Shown here piece by piece: positions 23,888 through 33,150 of a stretch of DNA of 64,000 nucleotides (positions within the stretch are counted from its first letter, which is position 1; each line of letters opens with the position of its first letter). The stretch spans positions 186,001 through 250,000 of the forward strand of contig JBJXGV010000012.1 of the NCBI GenBank assembly GCA_046160485.1. Direction: 5' to 3'. Source of the stretch: JBJXGV01 sp046160485. Its GTDB lineage: Bacteria > Orphanbacterota > Orphanbacteria > JBJXGV01. A model generated the notes under the pieces. The model was not told the origin of the DNA, did no database searches, and saw only the letters and a program-made list of their open reading frames with translations. A program made the position numbers and the translations under genes.

Positions 23888-25243
23888 GCGGCTCGATTCT
23901 GAACGGCTCAGCTTCCGGTAGATCGTGCGCGCCGCGATTCCAAGCAGCCGCGCGGCCATTTCCTTGTTGCCGCCCGTGTGGCGCAGCGTCTCGTCGATGA
24001 GGAGCTGTTCCGCCTGCGACATCTTCGTACCGATCGGGATTCGCACCTCGCGACGGTCCTCCGGCACGGAGCCGATCGTCGCAGGGAGATCGGCCAGACC
24101 GATGACGCGATCGCGCGTCAGCACCACCGCGCGCTCCATAACGTTCTCCAGCTCGCGAACGTTCCCGGGCCACGAATACGACGAGAGACTCGTAATCGTG
24201 TCGGGCGAGATCCCGTCGATCTCCCGGCTGTACTTTTCGCTCCAGCGGCGCAGGAAGTAGTCGGCCAGAAGCGGTACGTCCTCGGCGCGCTCTCGCAGTG
24301 GCGGGATCGTGATCGTGATCACGTTGAGGCGATAGAAGAGATCCTTCCGGAAACGGCGCTTCTCGACGGCCTCGGCCAAGTCGATGTTCGTTGCGGCGAT
24401 GACGCGAACATCGACGCGAATCGTTCGCGACCCGCCGAGCCGCTCGAACTCCCCTTCCTGAAGCACGCGGAGCAGCTTCACCTGCGTCGCCGGGCTCATC
24501 TCGCCGACCTCATCGAGGAAGAGCGTTCCGCGATCGGCCAGCTCGAAACGCCCCTTCCGCTGATTGACCGCGCCGGTGAACGCGCCGCGCTCGTGCCCGA
24601 ACAGTTCCGCCTCGAGCAACGTCTCCGGAATCGCGGCGCACGAAACCTTGATGAACGGCTTCTCCTTTCGCCCGCTCCCGAAGTGAACGATGTTCGCGAT
24701 GACTTCCTTGCCGGTGCCGCTTTCGCCGGTCACGAGAATGGTCGCGGAACTCGGCGCCACCTGCTCGGCGATCTCGATCGTGCGCCGCATGCCGGGGCTC
24801 GTCGCGATGACTTCCTTCGGCCCGCGCACCGACGAGATCTCCGCGCGCAACCGCTGGTTCTCGACGACGAGCGCACGTTTCTCGAGCGCCTTCTCGACGG
24901 TTCGCAGGATCGCGTGGCGCTTCACCGGCTTCTGAATGAAGTCGTACGCGCCGTCGCGAATCGCCTGCACCGCGGTGTCGATCGTTCCGTAGCCCGTGAA
25001 AATCACGAACTCCGTGTCGGCATGGTGGAGCTTCACGAGCCGCAAGAGTTCGATGCCGTCGAGGTCGGGAAGCCGGAAATCCGAAAGCACGAGGTGGTAG
25101 CGCTTCGTGTCGAGCATCTGAAGCGCCGCGCGCGCCGTCTCCGCGACCTCGGCTTCGTAGCCCTCCTTCGACAAAATCAACGCGACCGAGTCGCGAATGT
25201 CGCGCTCGTCGTCGACGACCAGAACTCTCGGTGGGGCGCTCAT
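23885..25243 (-). CDS. NtrC-family sigma54-dependent response regulator
   Basis: Receiver at 1-120 (VLVVDDERDIRD, phospho-acceptor D55 in SDFRLPD, IQKPVKR). AAA+ domain about 143-370: Walker A GESGTGKE at 173-180, sigma54-contact loop GAFTGA at 220-225, Walker B GTLFLDEVGEM, R-finger region LFYRLNVI. A Fis-type helix-turn-helix forms the C-terminus (ETLRHTGGNKEMAARLLGIA). It is 452 residues. It follows the globin-coupled kinase by 31 bases and ends the cytochrome transcript. All residues needed for enhancer-dependent activation are present. The shared 13-bp motifs upstream of the -24/-12 promoters in this window are its likely binding sites (inference). Confidence 0.95.
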   Translation of the reverse strand: MSAPPRVLVVDDERDIRDSVALILSKEGYEAEVAETARAALQMLDTKRYHLVLSDFRLPDLDGIELLRLVKLHHADTEFVIFTGYGTIDTAVQAIRDGAYDFIQKPVKRHAILRTVEKALEKRALVVENQRLRAEISSVRGPKEVIATSPGMRRTIEIAEQVAPSSATILVTGESGTGKEVIANIVHFGSGRKEKPFIKVSCAAIPETLLEAELFGHERGAFTGAVNQRKGRFELADRGTLFLDEVGEMSPATQVKLLRVLQEGEFERLGGSRTIRVDVRVIAATNIDLAEAVEKRRFRKDLFYRLNVITITIPPLRERAEDVPLLADYFLRRWSEKYSREIDGISPDTITSLSSYSWPGNVRELENVMERAVVLTRDRVIGLADLPATIGSVPEDRREVRIPIGTKMSQAEQLLIDETLRHTGGNKEMAARLLGIAARTIYRKLSRSESSR

Positions 25244-25274
25244 CCCAGCCCTCCTCTCGCCGCGGGGTGCGTTT

Positions 25275-26975
25275 TCATCTCGGCAGCACGGCCCGCCCGG
25301 GCTCGTACGGAAGGAACATCACGAACTCCGTTCCGTGGCCGACGCGGCTCTGGCAGTGAATCCGGCCGTGGTGTTCGAAGAGAACTTGCTGGACGTAAGC
25401 CAGACCAAGTCCGGTACCGGTGTCCTTCGTCGTGAAAAACGGATCGAAGATCTTCGTGACGCTCTCTTCCGGGATGCCCACGCCGTTGTCGGTGATCGTC
25501 ACCTCGACGCCGCGCGCCTCGTCACGCGCGTGAACGCGGATCTCTCCGCCCTCCGGCATCGCGTCCTCCGCGTTGCGAAGCAGGTTGAGGAACACCTGCT
25601 CGAGCTGCCGGGAGTCGCCCGACACGGCTCGAAGATCCTCGTCGATCACGATCCGCAGTTGAATGCCGCGGCGGGACATCTCGGGAGTCAGGAGCTGCTC
25701 TAGGCGGTAGAAGATTTCCTGCAGCGAGCTTTTTTCGATCGCGAGCCGGGGGAGCCGCGCGAACGCGAGGTACTCTTCGATGATCGCGTTGAGGCGGTCG
25801 ACCTCCGAGAGAATCGTCGAAAGCAGCCGCTCGCCTTCCTTCCTCCGCGCGGTAGGGAGTGCCGCGAGTTCATCGCCGACCAACTCCGCGTTGAGTGAGA
25901 TCGCGAGCAGCGGATTGCGAATTTCGTGGGCGACCTTCGCCGCCATACTCCCGACGGCAGCAAGCCGCTCCCACTTCAGGAGTTCGCGCTCGAGCCGCGT
26001 TCGCTCCGACAAATCACGCACGAACGAGCGCGTTCGAATAAGTGCCCCGTCAGTTTCGTACTGCGCGGTCGTGTACAGCTCGACGGGGAACTCTTCGCCC
26101 GCCTTCGCGCGAAAAACGGTCTCGAGGCGCGCCGAACCCTGGCTTACGACGCGCCCGAGGTGCTCCTCGACGCCGCGGCGATACGCGGGCGGCACGACTT
26201 GCCAGAGGTTGAGGTCCCGCATCTCGTCCGTCGTGTAACCAAGCCGCCCGAGACCGGTCTGATTCACGCCGACGAACCGGTTCTCCGCATCGAGCTGGTA
26301 GATCATCTCCGGCGCGGTTTCGACGAGCTCCTCGTACTGGCGTTCCGATTCGGCAAGCCGTCGCCCTTTTTCGCGGACCTCCATGTCGAGGCTCTTTGTT
26401 TCTTGCTCGAGGCCCTCGACGCGCGTCGCGACGTAACTCTCCATCGCGAGGATCTGGTCGAGGAGCAAGCGGCGCAGGAACGCGCGCGCGCGCGCCGAGC
26501 CGCCGGCCCCCTTGGAGATTCGCGGCAGCCACCACGAGAGGAAGTGGCTGTAGCCTCCCAGGTACCAGCGCGGCAAAAGACCGATCTTGACGTGCGCCAG
26601 GCCGATACGGCGGCGTTCGGCGAGGTACGCGTCGTCGATCGGCGTCGTAAGAAGGCTCTCGACGTAGCGGACGAGCGAGGACTTGAGCCTCTCGATGCGA
26701 TTCGGCACGGTGAGAATCGCACGCAGCTCGGCGTGGGCGAGAAGATGCGAATAGAACTCCTCGACGAACGCGTGCTTCTCGTCGAGGCTAACTTCGGCGC
26801 CCGCGGCGCGAAGAAGCGCGTCGTCCGAATCCGAAAACGCGAGAAACTCGTGTAGCACCGCCCACGTCGGGCCGATTTTTTCGTGTGATTCGGTTGAGTC
26901 TGGCTGCATCCCGAGGTTTCGTGAACGAGGAGTCGCAGCATTGCGGTGCTGCGCACCGAGATCGTATTGGGACAA
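25275..26975 (-). CDS. Globin-coupled sensor histidine kinase (protoglobin-PAS-HisKA-HATPase)
   Basis: The N-terminal 150 residues match the sensor-globin fold: VEEFYSHLLAHAELRAIL, then RRRIGLAHVKIGLLPRWYLG with proximal His128. Such domains bind haem and sense O2, NO or CO. A coiled coil (about 180-212) leads to a PAS domain (YEELVETAPEMIYQLDAENR). HisKA follows with His350 in AAKVAHEIRNPLLAIS, then the ATPase domain (LLRNAEDAMPEGGEI, DNGVGIPEE, GTGLGLAYV). There are no membrane segments, so it is cytoplasmic. The start is TTG 26975, with AGGAG eight bases upstream. It is co-directional with and 23 bases after the last cytochrome gene, and its partner is the NtrC-type regulator downstream. 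Confidence 0.9.
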   Translation of the reverse strand: MSQYDLGAQHRNAATPRSRNLGMQPDSTESHEKIGPTWAVLHEFLAFSDSDDALLRAAGAEVSLDEKHAFVEEFYSHLLAHAELRAILTVPNRIERLKSSLVRYVESLLTTPIDDAYLAERRRIGLAHVKIGLLPRWYLGGYSHFLSWWLPRISKGAGGSARARAFLRRLLLDQILAMESYVATRVEGLEQETKSLDMEVREKGRRLAESERQYEELVETAPEMIYQLDAENRFVGVNQTGLGRLGYTTDEMRDLNLWQVVPPAYRRGVEEHLGRVVSQGSARLETVFRAKAGEEFPVELYTTAQYETDGALIRTRSFVRDLSERTRLERELLKWERLAAVGSMAAKVAHEIRNPLLAISLNAELVGDELAALPTARRKEGERLLSTILSEVDRLNAIIEEYLAFARLPRLAIEKSSLQEIFYRLEQLLTPEMSRRGIQLRIVIDEDLRAVSGDSRQLEQVFLNLLRNAEDAMPEGGEIRVHARDEARGVEVTITDNGVGIPEESVTKIFDPFFTTKDTGTGLGLAYVQQVLFEHHGRIHCQSRVGHGTEFVMFLPYEPGRAVLPR

Positions 26976-26998
26976 GTTGGCCTACTCCTGACAAGCTG

Positions 26999-27607
26999 TC
27001 AAGGAGCACTGTGGCCGAACGCGACCCCTCCCGACCCGACGACCTCGTGACAAACGCCGCACGCTAGACCGCTCGATCCGCCCCCAAGTCCAGGCCCATG
27101 GCACGGCGTGCAGCTCTCGACCCCCTGAACCATCATGCGCAGACCGTGAAACGCGGAGGCGTTCGGCTCCATCCACCCGTCGGGATGCCCGCTCTCCCCT
27201 CCGGCGTGACATTCGGCGCAGCCGACGCCGCTCCACCCTCCGGTGTAGTCGGCGCCATGGCAGACGCGGCACGGGGAGGGGCCGGAGATGCGTACGGCGT
27301 CGCCGTGAAATCGCGGAGACGTGCGGGCGGCCCAACCGAACGGATGGCCCCCCGCTCCCGCGTGGCAGTCGTCGCAGCCGGGAACCGCCGCATCGCCCGC
27401 GAGCGCGGCGCCGTGGCACGCAACGCAGCCGTCGACGCCGTCGCGCGCCACACGCGCGCCGTGAAAATCGGCGGAGCTCGGCGCGTTCCACGCGACGGGG
27501 TGAGCGGAGATTTCGATCGGCGACCGACGCTCGGCGCAACCGGCGGATACGACGAGCGCCGCGGCAACGCACCCCGCGCGCAGCCATCTTCCGAATGAGA
27601 GACTCAC
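26999..27607 (-). CDS. Six-haem c-type cytochrome lipoprotein
   Basis: A lipoprotein signal (AAALVVSAGC) is followed by a mature part with six CxxCH sites: CVACH, CDDCH, CRVCH, CAECH, CTPCH and CGVCH. Each pair sits in a short repeated unit (FHGARV..., RFHGDAV..., AFHGLRM...) with an extra His that can be the distal ligand. It is 202 residues. The GTG at 27607 overlaps the stop of the 12-haem gene as GTGA and has GGAGG six bases upstream. With the barrel protein and the 12-haem protein it probably forms the outer-membrane electron conduit, this one as the outer-face subunit. Membrane side is inferred. Confidence 0.88.
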   Translation of the reverse strand: MSLSFGRWLRAGCVAAALVVSAGCAERRSPIEISAHPVAWNAPSSADFHGARVARDGVDGCVACHGAALAGDAAVPGCDDCHAGAGGHPFGWAARTSPRFHGDAVRISGPSPCRVCHGADYTGGWSGVGCAECHAGGESGHPDGWMEPNASAFHGLRMMVQGVESCTPCHGPGLGGGSSGLACGVCHEVVGSGGVAFGHSAP

Positions 27608-28491
27608 TGAGCACCTCCCCCGTGGCAGTCGGCGCAAACCGGCGATTCCGCGCCCGATTCGTGGCAGCCGGCGCAGCTTTCGAGGTCGAAGCGGCCCTCC
27701 TCGGCGTGACGTCCGCCGGTACGCGGGAGCAGCCAATCCGCGCGCGAGTGATCGCGCGGGAGGATGCGCTCCGCCGCGTGGCACGACGAGCAGAACTCGC
27801 GATCCTCGTGGCAGCTCGCGCAAGCCAGATCGCCGGATCGCGCCTCGAGGGCGTGGCCGAAGCGGTAACTGAGCGGGTGCACGCGCGGCCGCACGTTGTC
27901 GCCGGCATGGCAATCCTGGCACTCCTTCTGGGTGTGGCAGTTCTCGCAGGTCGCCGAGTTGACGCGCGCCTCCACCGCATGGAACGACGTCCAGCCCGTC
28001 ACGTGCGTCTGCGGAAGAAGCGGCTCGGACTCCGCGTGACACACCGCGCAATCGCCGCCATCGGAAACCGTCTCGTGGCACGTGCGGCAGAGCGACTTCT
28101 CCGGAATCTGCGGCTCGGCGCCTTCCGCTGCGCCGTGGCACTCGGCGCAATTCATTCCGCGCGCCAGGTGCATCGCGTGCGGGAATTTCTGCGCCGTCGA
28201 CGTTTGGCGCGGCGTGGAGAGCGGCTCGTCCGGGTGCGAGTGGCACATCGCGCACTCGTTCTCCGCCTCGACATCGTGGCAGCCCGCGCACACCTCTTTC
28301 TTCGGCAAGAGATCGTCCGACCCGGCGCGCGATTCGGCGGCGCCGGCGTGACACGTCTCGCACGCGACGTCGCTGAGCGCGTGTTGACCGTGTGCGGCGC
28401 GAATCTCGTCCTTCTTCACTCCGCGCGCGAGGCCGGCGAACGCCAGAGCCGACGCGACGAGGAGTGCCAGCACGGGCACGGAACGCTTCAT
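27604..28491 (-). CDS. Twelve-haem periplasmic c-type cytochrome
   Basis: A signal peptide (VLALLVASALAFAGLARG) precedes twelve CxxCH sites: CETCH, CAGCH, CAMCH, CAECH, CRTCH, CAVCH, CENCH, CQDCH, CASCH, CSSCH, CAGCH and CADCH. It is only 295 residues, so haems are packed about one per 23 residues, as in DmsE/MtrA-type electron wires that plug an outer-membrane porin. The ATG at 28491 overlaps the stop of the barrel gene as ATGA. Tight coupling of the three genes fits a barrel-cytochrome complex (PCC type). The repeat spacing is like MtrA, but no close family match can be asserted. Confidence 0.9.
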   Translation of the reverse strand: MKRSVPVLALLVASALAFAGLARGVKKDEIRAAHGQHALSDVACETCHAGAAESRAGSDDLLPKKEVCAGCHDVEAENECAMCHSHPDEPLSTPRQTSTAQKFPHAMHLARGMNCAECHGAAEGAEPQIPEKSLCRTCHETVSDGGDCAVCHAESEPLLPQTHVTGWTSFHAVEARVNSATCENCHTQKECQDCHAGDNVRPRVHPLSYRFGHALEARSGDLACASCHEDREFCSSCHAAERILPRDHSRADWLLPRTGGRHAEEGRFDLESCAGCHESGAESPVCADCHGGGAQ

Positions 28492-29837
28492 GGTAGCCAC
28501 CCCCGCTTGTCGAGCCCGATGAGGCCCGGACCCCGAGCCGCGGTGAGGTCGACCGCCGCGAGTACGCGAATGTCTTCGGACACCTCGGGATTGTCGAGGC
28601 TCTGCACCTCGAGCGTCACGCCCACCCCGTGTCGCGGGAATGCGCGCAGCCGACCGAACGCGGTCGTCACGTCGCGCTCGTCGGCGTCGAGTGCGTCCTC
28701 GAAGAGTGCGTACGTGGCGAGCGTCGCGCCTGCCTCGAGCGAAAGCCAGCGCGTCGCGCGGTACACGAGCTCGCCGAACCAGCGGCTCTCCTCCCCCGCG
28801 TCGCCGATGCGCGCGGAGTAGCCGACACGGCCGAGCGGCGCGAGCAATGCGCCCCCGAGGCGCGTCGATGTCCGGTCTTCGACGAACGAGCCCAAATACT
28901 CGGCTTCCGCGCCGAAACCCCTGGCGTGTTCGTACCGAACCGAGCCGCGGGCAAGCCGTGTACGCTCGGCAACGGCGAAGCGCGAGAAGTACGAGGCGGC
29001 ATCGACGGCGGGGCGGCGATCGACGAATTCGAAGGCGATGACCGGCGCCGCACGAGACGCGGACCATTGCGCGAAAACGTCGGCGCGCTCCCACGCTTCG
29101 TGTGCGGTGTCGTACGCGGCGCGGCCGCGCATCCAAACGCGCATCGGCGCCGCGACCGCCACCTCCATTCCGAACGGACGCGACGCGACGCGGCCGCCGC
29201 GTTCGCGATACGACCACGATGCGACCGCGCGAAACGCGCGCGACGGCACGAAACCGGCGCGCGCGCCCCATGCGGCATCGTCGCTCCAGTCACCGATCGA
29301 AAACTCCCGCGAAAATGGGGCGCGTCCACCGCCCCAGGCGCGAAGATCCCACTGCGAGCGCGGACGAAGCGTGAGGAGAAGTCCGTCGAGGGTAAGCCCC
29401 GCCGGCCCCTCCTGAATGAACTGGCGGCCCGCGCGAAGGACCGCACGACGCGAGAAGCGCGTCTCGAAGTGCCCCGAGTAAAGCCGACTCCGCGTGGTCA
29501 CTTTCTCTCGCAGAAAGAGATCGTCGGCGAAGCGTCCCGAGGCGCGGAGCGCGAAGCGCCCGCCAGAGAGCCCCGAGACCGCGCCGTCGAAGTCCTGGTA
29601 GGCGCCGAAGCGATCGATGCTCGCACCGCTTGGATGTTCGACCTCGAAGAGATAACCCGTCGTGCGCGAGCGAAGCCACCACGAGGGCGCCTCCGCGGCG
29701 GCGAGCGAAGCTTCGTCTGCCGCCACGTGCAGAGCGGAACACATAAGCCACGCGGCGACGAGAATCGTGCCGCTTGCCCGCAGGCGGCCGCGCCTGGCGA
29801 GCCGCCGCGCAACCCGAACCAAGCCCAGCCCTCTCAC
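28488..29837 (-). CDS. Outer-membrane beta-barrel protein of the electron conduit
   Basis: After a signal peptide (LVAAWLMCSALHVAA) the sequence is a run of amphipathic strands separated by short turns: RFALRASGRFADDLFLREKV, TTRSRLYSGHFETRFSR, WGARAGFVPSRAFRAVASW, VRYEHARGFGAEAEYLGSFV, and so on to the end. There are no haem sites and no long helices. The GTG at 29837 has GGAGG six bases upstream. At 449 residues it could form an 18-24 strand porin, as in the porin partner of porin-cytochrome complexes. Position between the 9-haem lipoprotein and the 12-haem wire supports this. Family membership is inferred from pattern and context. Confidence 0.75.
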   Translation of the reverse strand: MRGLGLVRVARRLARRGRLRASGTILVAAWLMCSALHVAADEASLAAAEAPSWWLRSRTTGYLFEVEHPSGASIDRFGAYQDFDGAVSGLSGGRFALRASGRFADDLFLREKVTTRSRLYSGHFETRFSRRAVLRAGRQFIQEGPAGLTLDGLLLTLRPRSQWDLRAWGGGRAPFSREFSIGDWSDDAAWGARAGFVPSRAFRAVASWSYRERGGRVASRPFGMEVAVAAPMRVWMRGRAAYDTAHEAWERADVFAQWSASRAAPVIAFEFVDRRPAVDAASYFSRFAVAERTRLARGSVRYEHARGFGAEAEYLGSFVEDRTSTRLGGALLAPLGRVGYSARIGDAGEESRWFGELVYRATRWLSLEAGATLATYALFEDALDADERDVTTAFGRLRAFPRHGVGVTLEVQSLDNPEVSEDIRVLAAVDLTAARGPGLIGLDKRGWLP

Positions 29838-29907
29838 AGCGCCCTCCTCCTCGGCATCTGGCCGCAACGAGACACGCAGGACTTCTCTTTCGGCGTGCGC
29901 ACCGCCG

Positions 29908-31602
29908 TCAATCGGACTGCGTCAGCAAGATCGCCCGCGAATCGAGCGCGGCCGGATCGAGCGACAAAATACTCCGCTGCAAAAGTTGGATCGCGTACGT
30001 GGTGTTGTGCACGCCGCGCGAACCGTCGTAGGCAACGAAGGTCCAGTTGTACGCCGCCTTCCGCTGTGCCACCGTCGTTACGGTCGTGTCGCCCAGTTCG
30101 CCTTCGAAATCCGCGGTAAGCGCCGCCGCCGCTTCCGGCGACCGCGCCGTCGCCACGATCGTCGCCTCCAAGACATCGAGCAATCCGTCGACCTCTTCCT
30201 GCACGCCCTCGATCGTGCCGTCGCCGTCGAAGTCGTCCTTCGCGATGACGTCCTCGAAGTCGCCGAGCTCTCCGTGGCAAGGCTGACACGCCTCGACCTG
30301 TGGTTCGAAATTGTGCCCCGTGAAATTAGGAATGCCATTCGCGATGTCGCCCTCATGCGAGTGCGTGTGGCATGTCACGCAGGCGTCCTGAACGAGAATG
30401 TGCTTGCTCGAGGCGAACGCGAAGCTCGTGTCGACGCGTTCGTACGCGTTGACGCCCGCGAGCATGTCGCCCTGCACCGAGTGGTGCGGCCCAAAGCGGC
30501 CCCCGTTCTGGATTTGCGCCTCGACCTGCGTGTCGGTGCGCCGGCCGTTGTGGCACGCCATGCAGAGCCGCCCCGCTCCCGCCGCCTCGACGAGCACCGC
30601 GTTCGGTAGTGCTCGATCCGTGACGGCTGCGTCGCGCAACTGACCCGGATTGCCGTTTCCGTGAGGCTCGTGGCAAACGACGCACTCGACGGGTGCGGTC
30701 TCCGTCAGGTCGCTGGCGAGCTGGGTGTAGCCCTCGGGATCGTCGAGGTAGCGCATCGACTCGATCCCGTTGTGGCACTTCGCGCACGACGCTCGCTTCG
30801 CTACATCCTCGATCACTTCGGAGTGAAGCGACTCGTCCCACTCGTCGTACGTGGGGTGATGCGCATCGTTGTGACACTCCCCGCAGAGCGACGCGTCGAT
30901 CGAAACCGCGAGCGGCGAGTCGGTCTTGTCGCCGGGGTGCTCGCTTCCCGCGCCGTGGCAGTTCTCGCACTGGACGCCGGCGAGCCGCGCGACCGCGGTT
31001 TCATCGTACCCGCCGTTGTCGATGGGCACACCAGGGTCAGCGTCGATCCCATAGGTTCCAACCGTATGGCAGCCTAGGCAGGTTGGGTTGTTTCCCTGGC
31101 CGATATTGGTGAGCGCCGTGATCGCGCCGGCGTGGGCCGACTGTGACCACGCTGCGAACTCGTCGCCGCCGATCCCACCGTTGTGACAGACCGCGCAGTA
31201 GCTCGCTCCGAGATACTTTGGCGTCACCGTGGCGACGTAGGCGCCGACGTCGACCGTCGCGTTACCGATGCCGACCGCGGTGCGATCGGTCACGATCACC
31301 GCGAGTCCGTAGGCGCCCGGATCATCGGGCGCGGTCCAGATGGTGCTCTCTGCGCGCGAATTCGAAAAGCTCCCCGTCGACGAGAGCCAGGTGTAGGTCA
31401 GCGGCCCCTCGCTGAGCGTCTCGACGACGGCGCGCAGCGCGACACGCCCCCCGGTGTCGAGGCTCCCCGCCGCGGCAACAACCGAAACTCGAATCGGCAT
31501 CTCCGCGGGCACCATCACGATCTCCTCGTCCCCGCATCCCACTGCATGAAGGCAGAAGAGAAGAACGAGTCCCAGCACGATCACGCGACTAACGGGCTTC
31601 AT
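29908..31602 (-). CDS. Nine-haem c-type cytochrome lipoprotein with Ig/PKD-like domain
   Basis: A lipoprotein signal (LFCLHAVGC) is followed by an Ig/PKD-like module (residues about 35-120, LRAVVETLSEGPLTYTW). The cytochrome part has nine CxxCH sites: CAVCH, CLGCH, CENCH, CGECH, CAKCH, CVVCH, CMACH, CVTCH and CQPCH. The first half resembles cytochrome c554-type modules (FAAWSQSAHAGAI, CENCHGAGSEHPG). It is 564 residues. The ATG at 31602 has GGAGGAG upstream. The Ig-like module is typical of extracellular proteins, so this is the best candidate for the outermost, acceptor-facing cytochrome. Confidence 0.88.
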   Translation of the reverse strand: MKPVSRVIVLGLVLLFCLHAVGCGDEEIVMVPAEMPIRVSVVAAAGSLDTGGRVALRAVVETLSEGPLTYTWLSSTGSFSNSRAESTIWTAPDDPGAYGLAVIVTDRTAVGIGNATVDVGAYVATVTPKYLGASYCAVCHNGGIGGDEFAAWSQSAHAGAITALTNIGQGNNPTCLGCHTVGTYGIDADPGVPIDNGGYDETAVARLAGVQCENCHGAGSEHPGDKTDSPLAVSIDASLCGECHNDAHHPTYDEWDESLHSEVIEDVAKRASCAKCHNGIESMRYLDDPEGYTQLASDLTETAPVECVVCHEPHGNGNPGQLRDAAVTDRALPNAVLVEAAGAGRLCMACHNGRRTDTQVEAQIQNGGRFGPHHSVQGDMLAGVNAYERVDTSFAFASSKHILVQDACVTCHTHSHEGDIANGIPNFTGHNFEPQVEACQPCHGELGDFEDVIAKDDFDGDGTIEGVQEEVDGLLDVLEATIVATARSPEAAAALTADFEGELGDTTVTTVAQRKAAYNWTFVAYDGSRGVHNTTYAIQLLQRSILSLDPAALDSRAILLTQSD

Positions 31603-31641
31603 GATCTCCTCCTTCGATTCTGTCAGGGCTCCAAACAGACA

Positions 31642-33099
31642 TCACCGAGCAACCGGCTGATCGCGATTCGGGAACAGCGCGTGAAGAATCGGAGGTTGCT
31701 CCTCTTCTTCCGCGAGAAGTGTGTGGCACGCGTCGCACGAACTCGTGACCTCTTTCCCATCGGCGGTCGTGTGCTCGCCAGCGTGGCAACGGAAACAGCC
31801 TCCGCCGTCGAGGTGCCCAATATGATCGGGATAGGTGTTCCAGGTGATATTCATCGACGGGAAGATATTTCGCGCGTATATGTCGCGCACCGTGATACCG
31901 GCGCGCTCGATCGACGAGCGAAACTGCGTATAGACCTCCGCGTAATTCTCGCGATAGAACTCGTCGACCTTCGCGGGAATCGCGCGAAGCGCGTCGTCCT
32001 TCGATTCGTACTCGGCGGTGAGCAGGTCGAGTCCGAGCCGCTTCAGGCGCGGCAATCCGGGATCGAGCTGCCCCTCGATGAACGCATTGTCGAGCGCCCG
32101 TTCCGGCGATTGATAGGCGTGCGTCGGCCGGTTGTGGCAGTCGATGCAGTCAAGTTGATGCTTTTCCCCGTACGTAAGAAGCGAATCGGATATCTCGACG
32201 CCGGCTTTCGTGTAGACGATCTTCTCCCCAGACTTTCGCTCGACCTCCATCCAGACGATGTCTTGCCGCTCACGGTCACTCGAAATGAAGCGCACCGTGT
32301 TGTCGAGACTCATGTGCTTGTGAATTCCGGAAGAAAATCCGCTTTCGGAACTGCCCCCGCCCACCTTCAGAAGCATCACGGTGTCGTATCGAGTGTTCGT
32401 CTCGTCTTCGCCGAAGTGCGATTTCACGATGAGCTTGTCGCCGTGGAACTTTTCAGGCCAATGGCACTGTTCGCACGTTTCGCGCGCAGGACGCAGGTTC
32501 GCCACGGGCGTTTCGATCGGCCGGCTGTACGAGTTCGTCATCACGGCGATGACCTGCGAGAGGCCATTGATCTTGTAGCGCACGAAAAAGCCCGCGCCAG
32601 ATCCGATGTGGCACGCGACACAGTCGACTCGGGAGTGGGGCGAGCCTTGATACGCCGTGTACTCCGGCTCCATCACCTCGTGGCAGAGTTTTCCGCAAAA
32701 CGTATTCGAATCGGAAAACTCGACGGCGCGATACGTCGCCACGGAAAGGACCGTCACGTTCACCACGGTGAGGACAAAAACGAGGATGAGTTTGTTCTGA
32801 TGCCGCGGCTCGTTGAGATCGACGACGACCGCGCCTCCCTTGCGGCGCGACTGGAGCCAGCGTCCGATCGGAATCAGCGCCAAGCCGGCGACGAATATGC
32901 CCGGCAAGACAAGGAACGTGAGCACCCCGAGGTAGGGGCTGTGGATCATGTGAACAAGATCTAGAAAGATGAGGGTTCCGAGGAGAACCGCGGACGTCGT
33001 GGTGACGAGGACGCCGACGAAACCGACGGGATGCGCGGAGAGCGAGCGCAGGAACGAACCCAAACCGCCGGCCGGCTTCACGGAGCACACCCTTTCCAT
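31642..33099 (-). CDS. NapC/NirT-type (ImcH-like) inner-membrane multihaem cytochrome
   Basis: Three membrane helices lie in the first 125 residues (VGFVGVLVTTTSAVLLGTLI, YLGVLTFLVLPGIFVAGLAL, LILVFVLTVVNVTVLSVATY). The periplasmic part has the NapC-type start FCGKLCHEVMEPEY, whose first site is CxxxCH, followed by CVACH, CEQCH, CIDCH, CFRCH and CDACH. Six haem sites and three helices resemble Geobacter ImcH, which passes quinol electrons to periplasmic cytochromes. It is 485 residues from ATG 33099; a GTG at 33081 with AAAGGG upstream is an alternative start. It lies second in the operon, after the CbcL-like protein. Confidence 0.88.
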   Translation of the reverse strand: MERVCSVKPAGGLGSFLRSLSAHPVGFVGVLVTTTSAVLLGTLIFLDLVHMIHSPYLGVLTFLVLPGIFVAGLALIPIGRWLQSRRKGGAVVVDLNEPRHQNKLILVFVLTVVNVTVLSVATYRAVEFSDSNTFCGKLCHEVMEPEYTAYQGSPHSRVDCVACHIGSGAGFFVRYKINGLSQVIAVMTNSYSRPIETPVANLRPARETCEQCHWPEKFHGDKLIVKSHFGEDETNTRYDTVMLLKVGGGSSESGFSSGIHKHMSLDNTVRFISSDRERQDIVWMEVERKSGEKIVYTKAGVEISDSLLTYGEKHQLDCIDCHNRPTHAYQSPERALDNAFIEGQLDPGLPRLKRLGLDLLTAEYESKDDALRAIPAKVDEFYRENYAEVYTQFRSSIERAGITVRDIYARNIFPSMNITWNTYPDHIGHLDGGGCFRCHAGEHTTADGKEVTSSCDACHTLLAEEEEQPPILHALFPNRDQPVAR

Positions 33100-33150
33100 G
33101 CGCCAGAATCCAAACGAGCGCGCGTTGTTCTGGGAGGGAACGGGCGCAGA

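Noticed and set aside
23869..23894. GC-rich hairpin at the NtrC gene end as a terminator
   Set aside because: No T-run follows on either strand and the inner palindrome matches the activator-site motif elsewhere.
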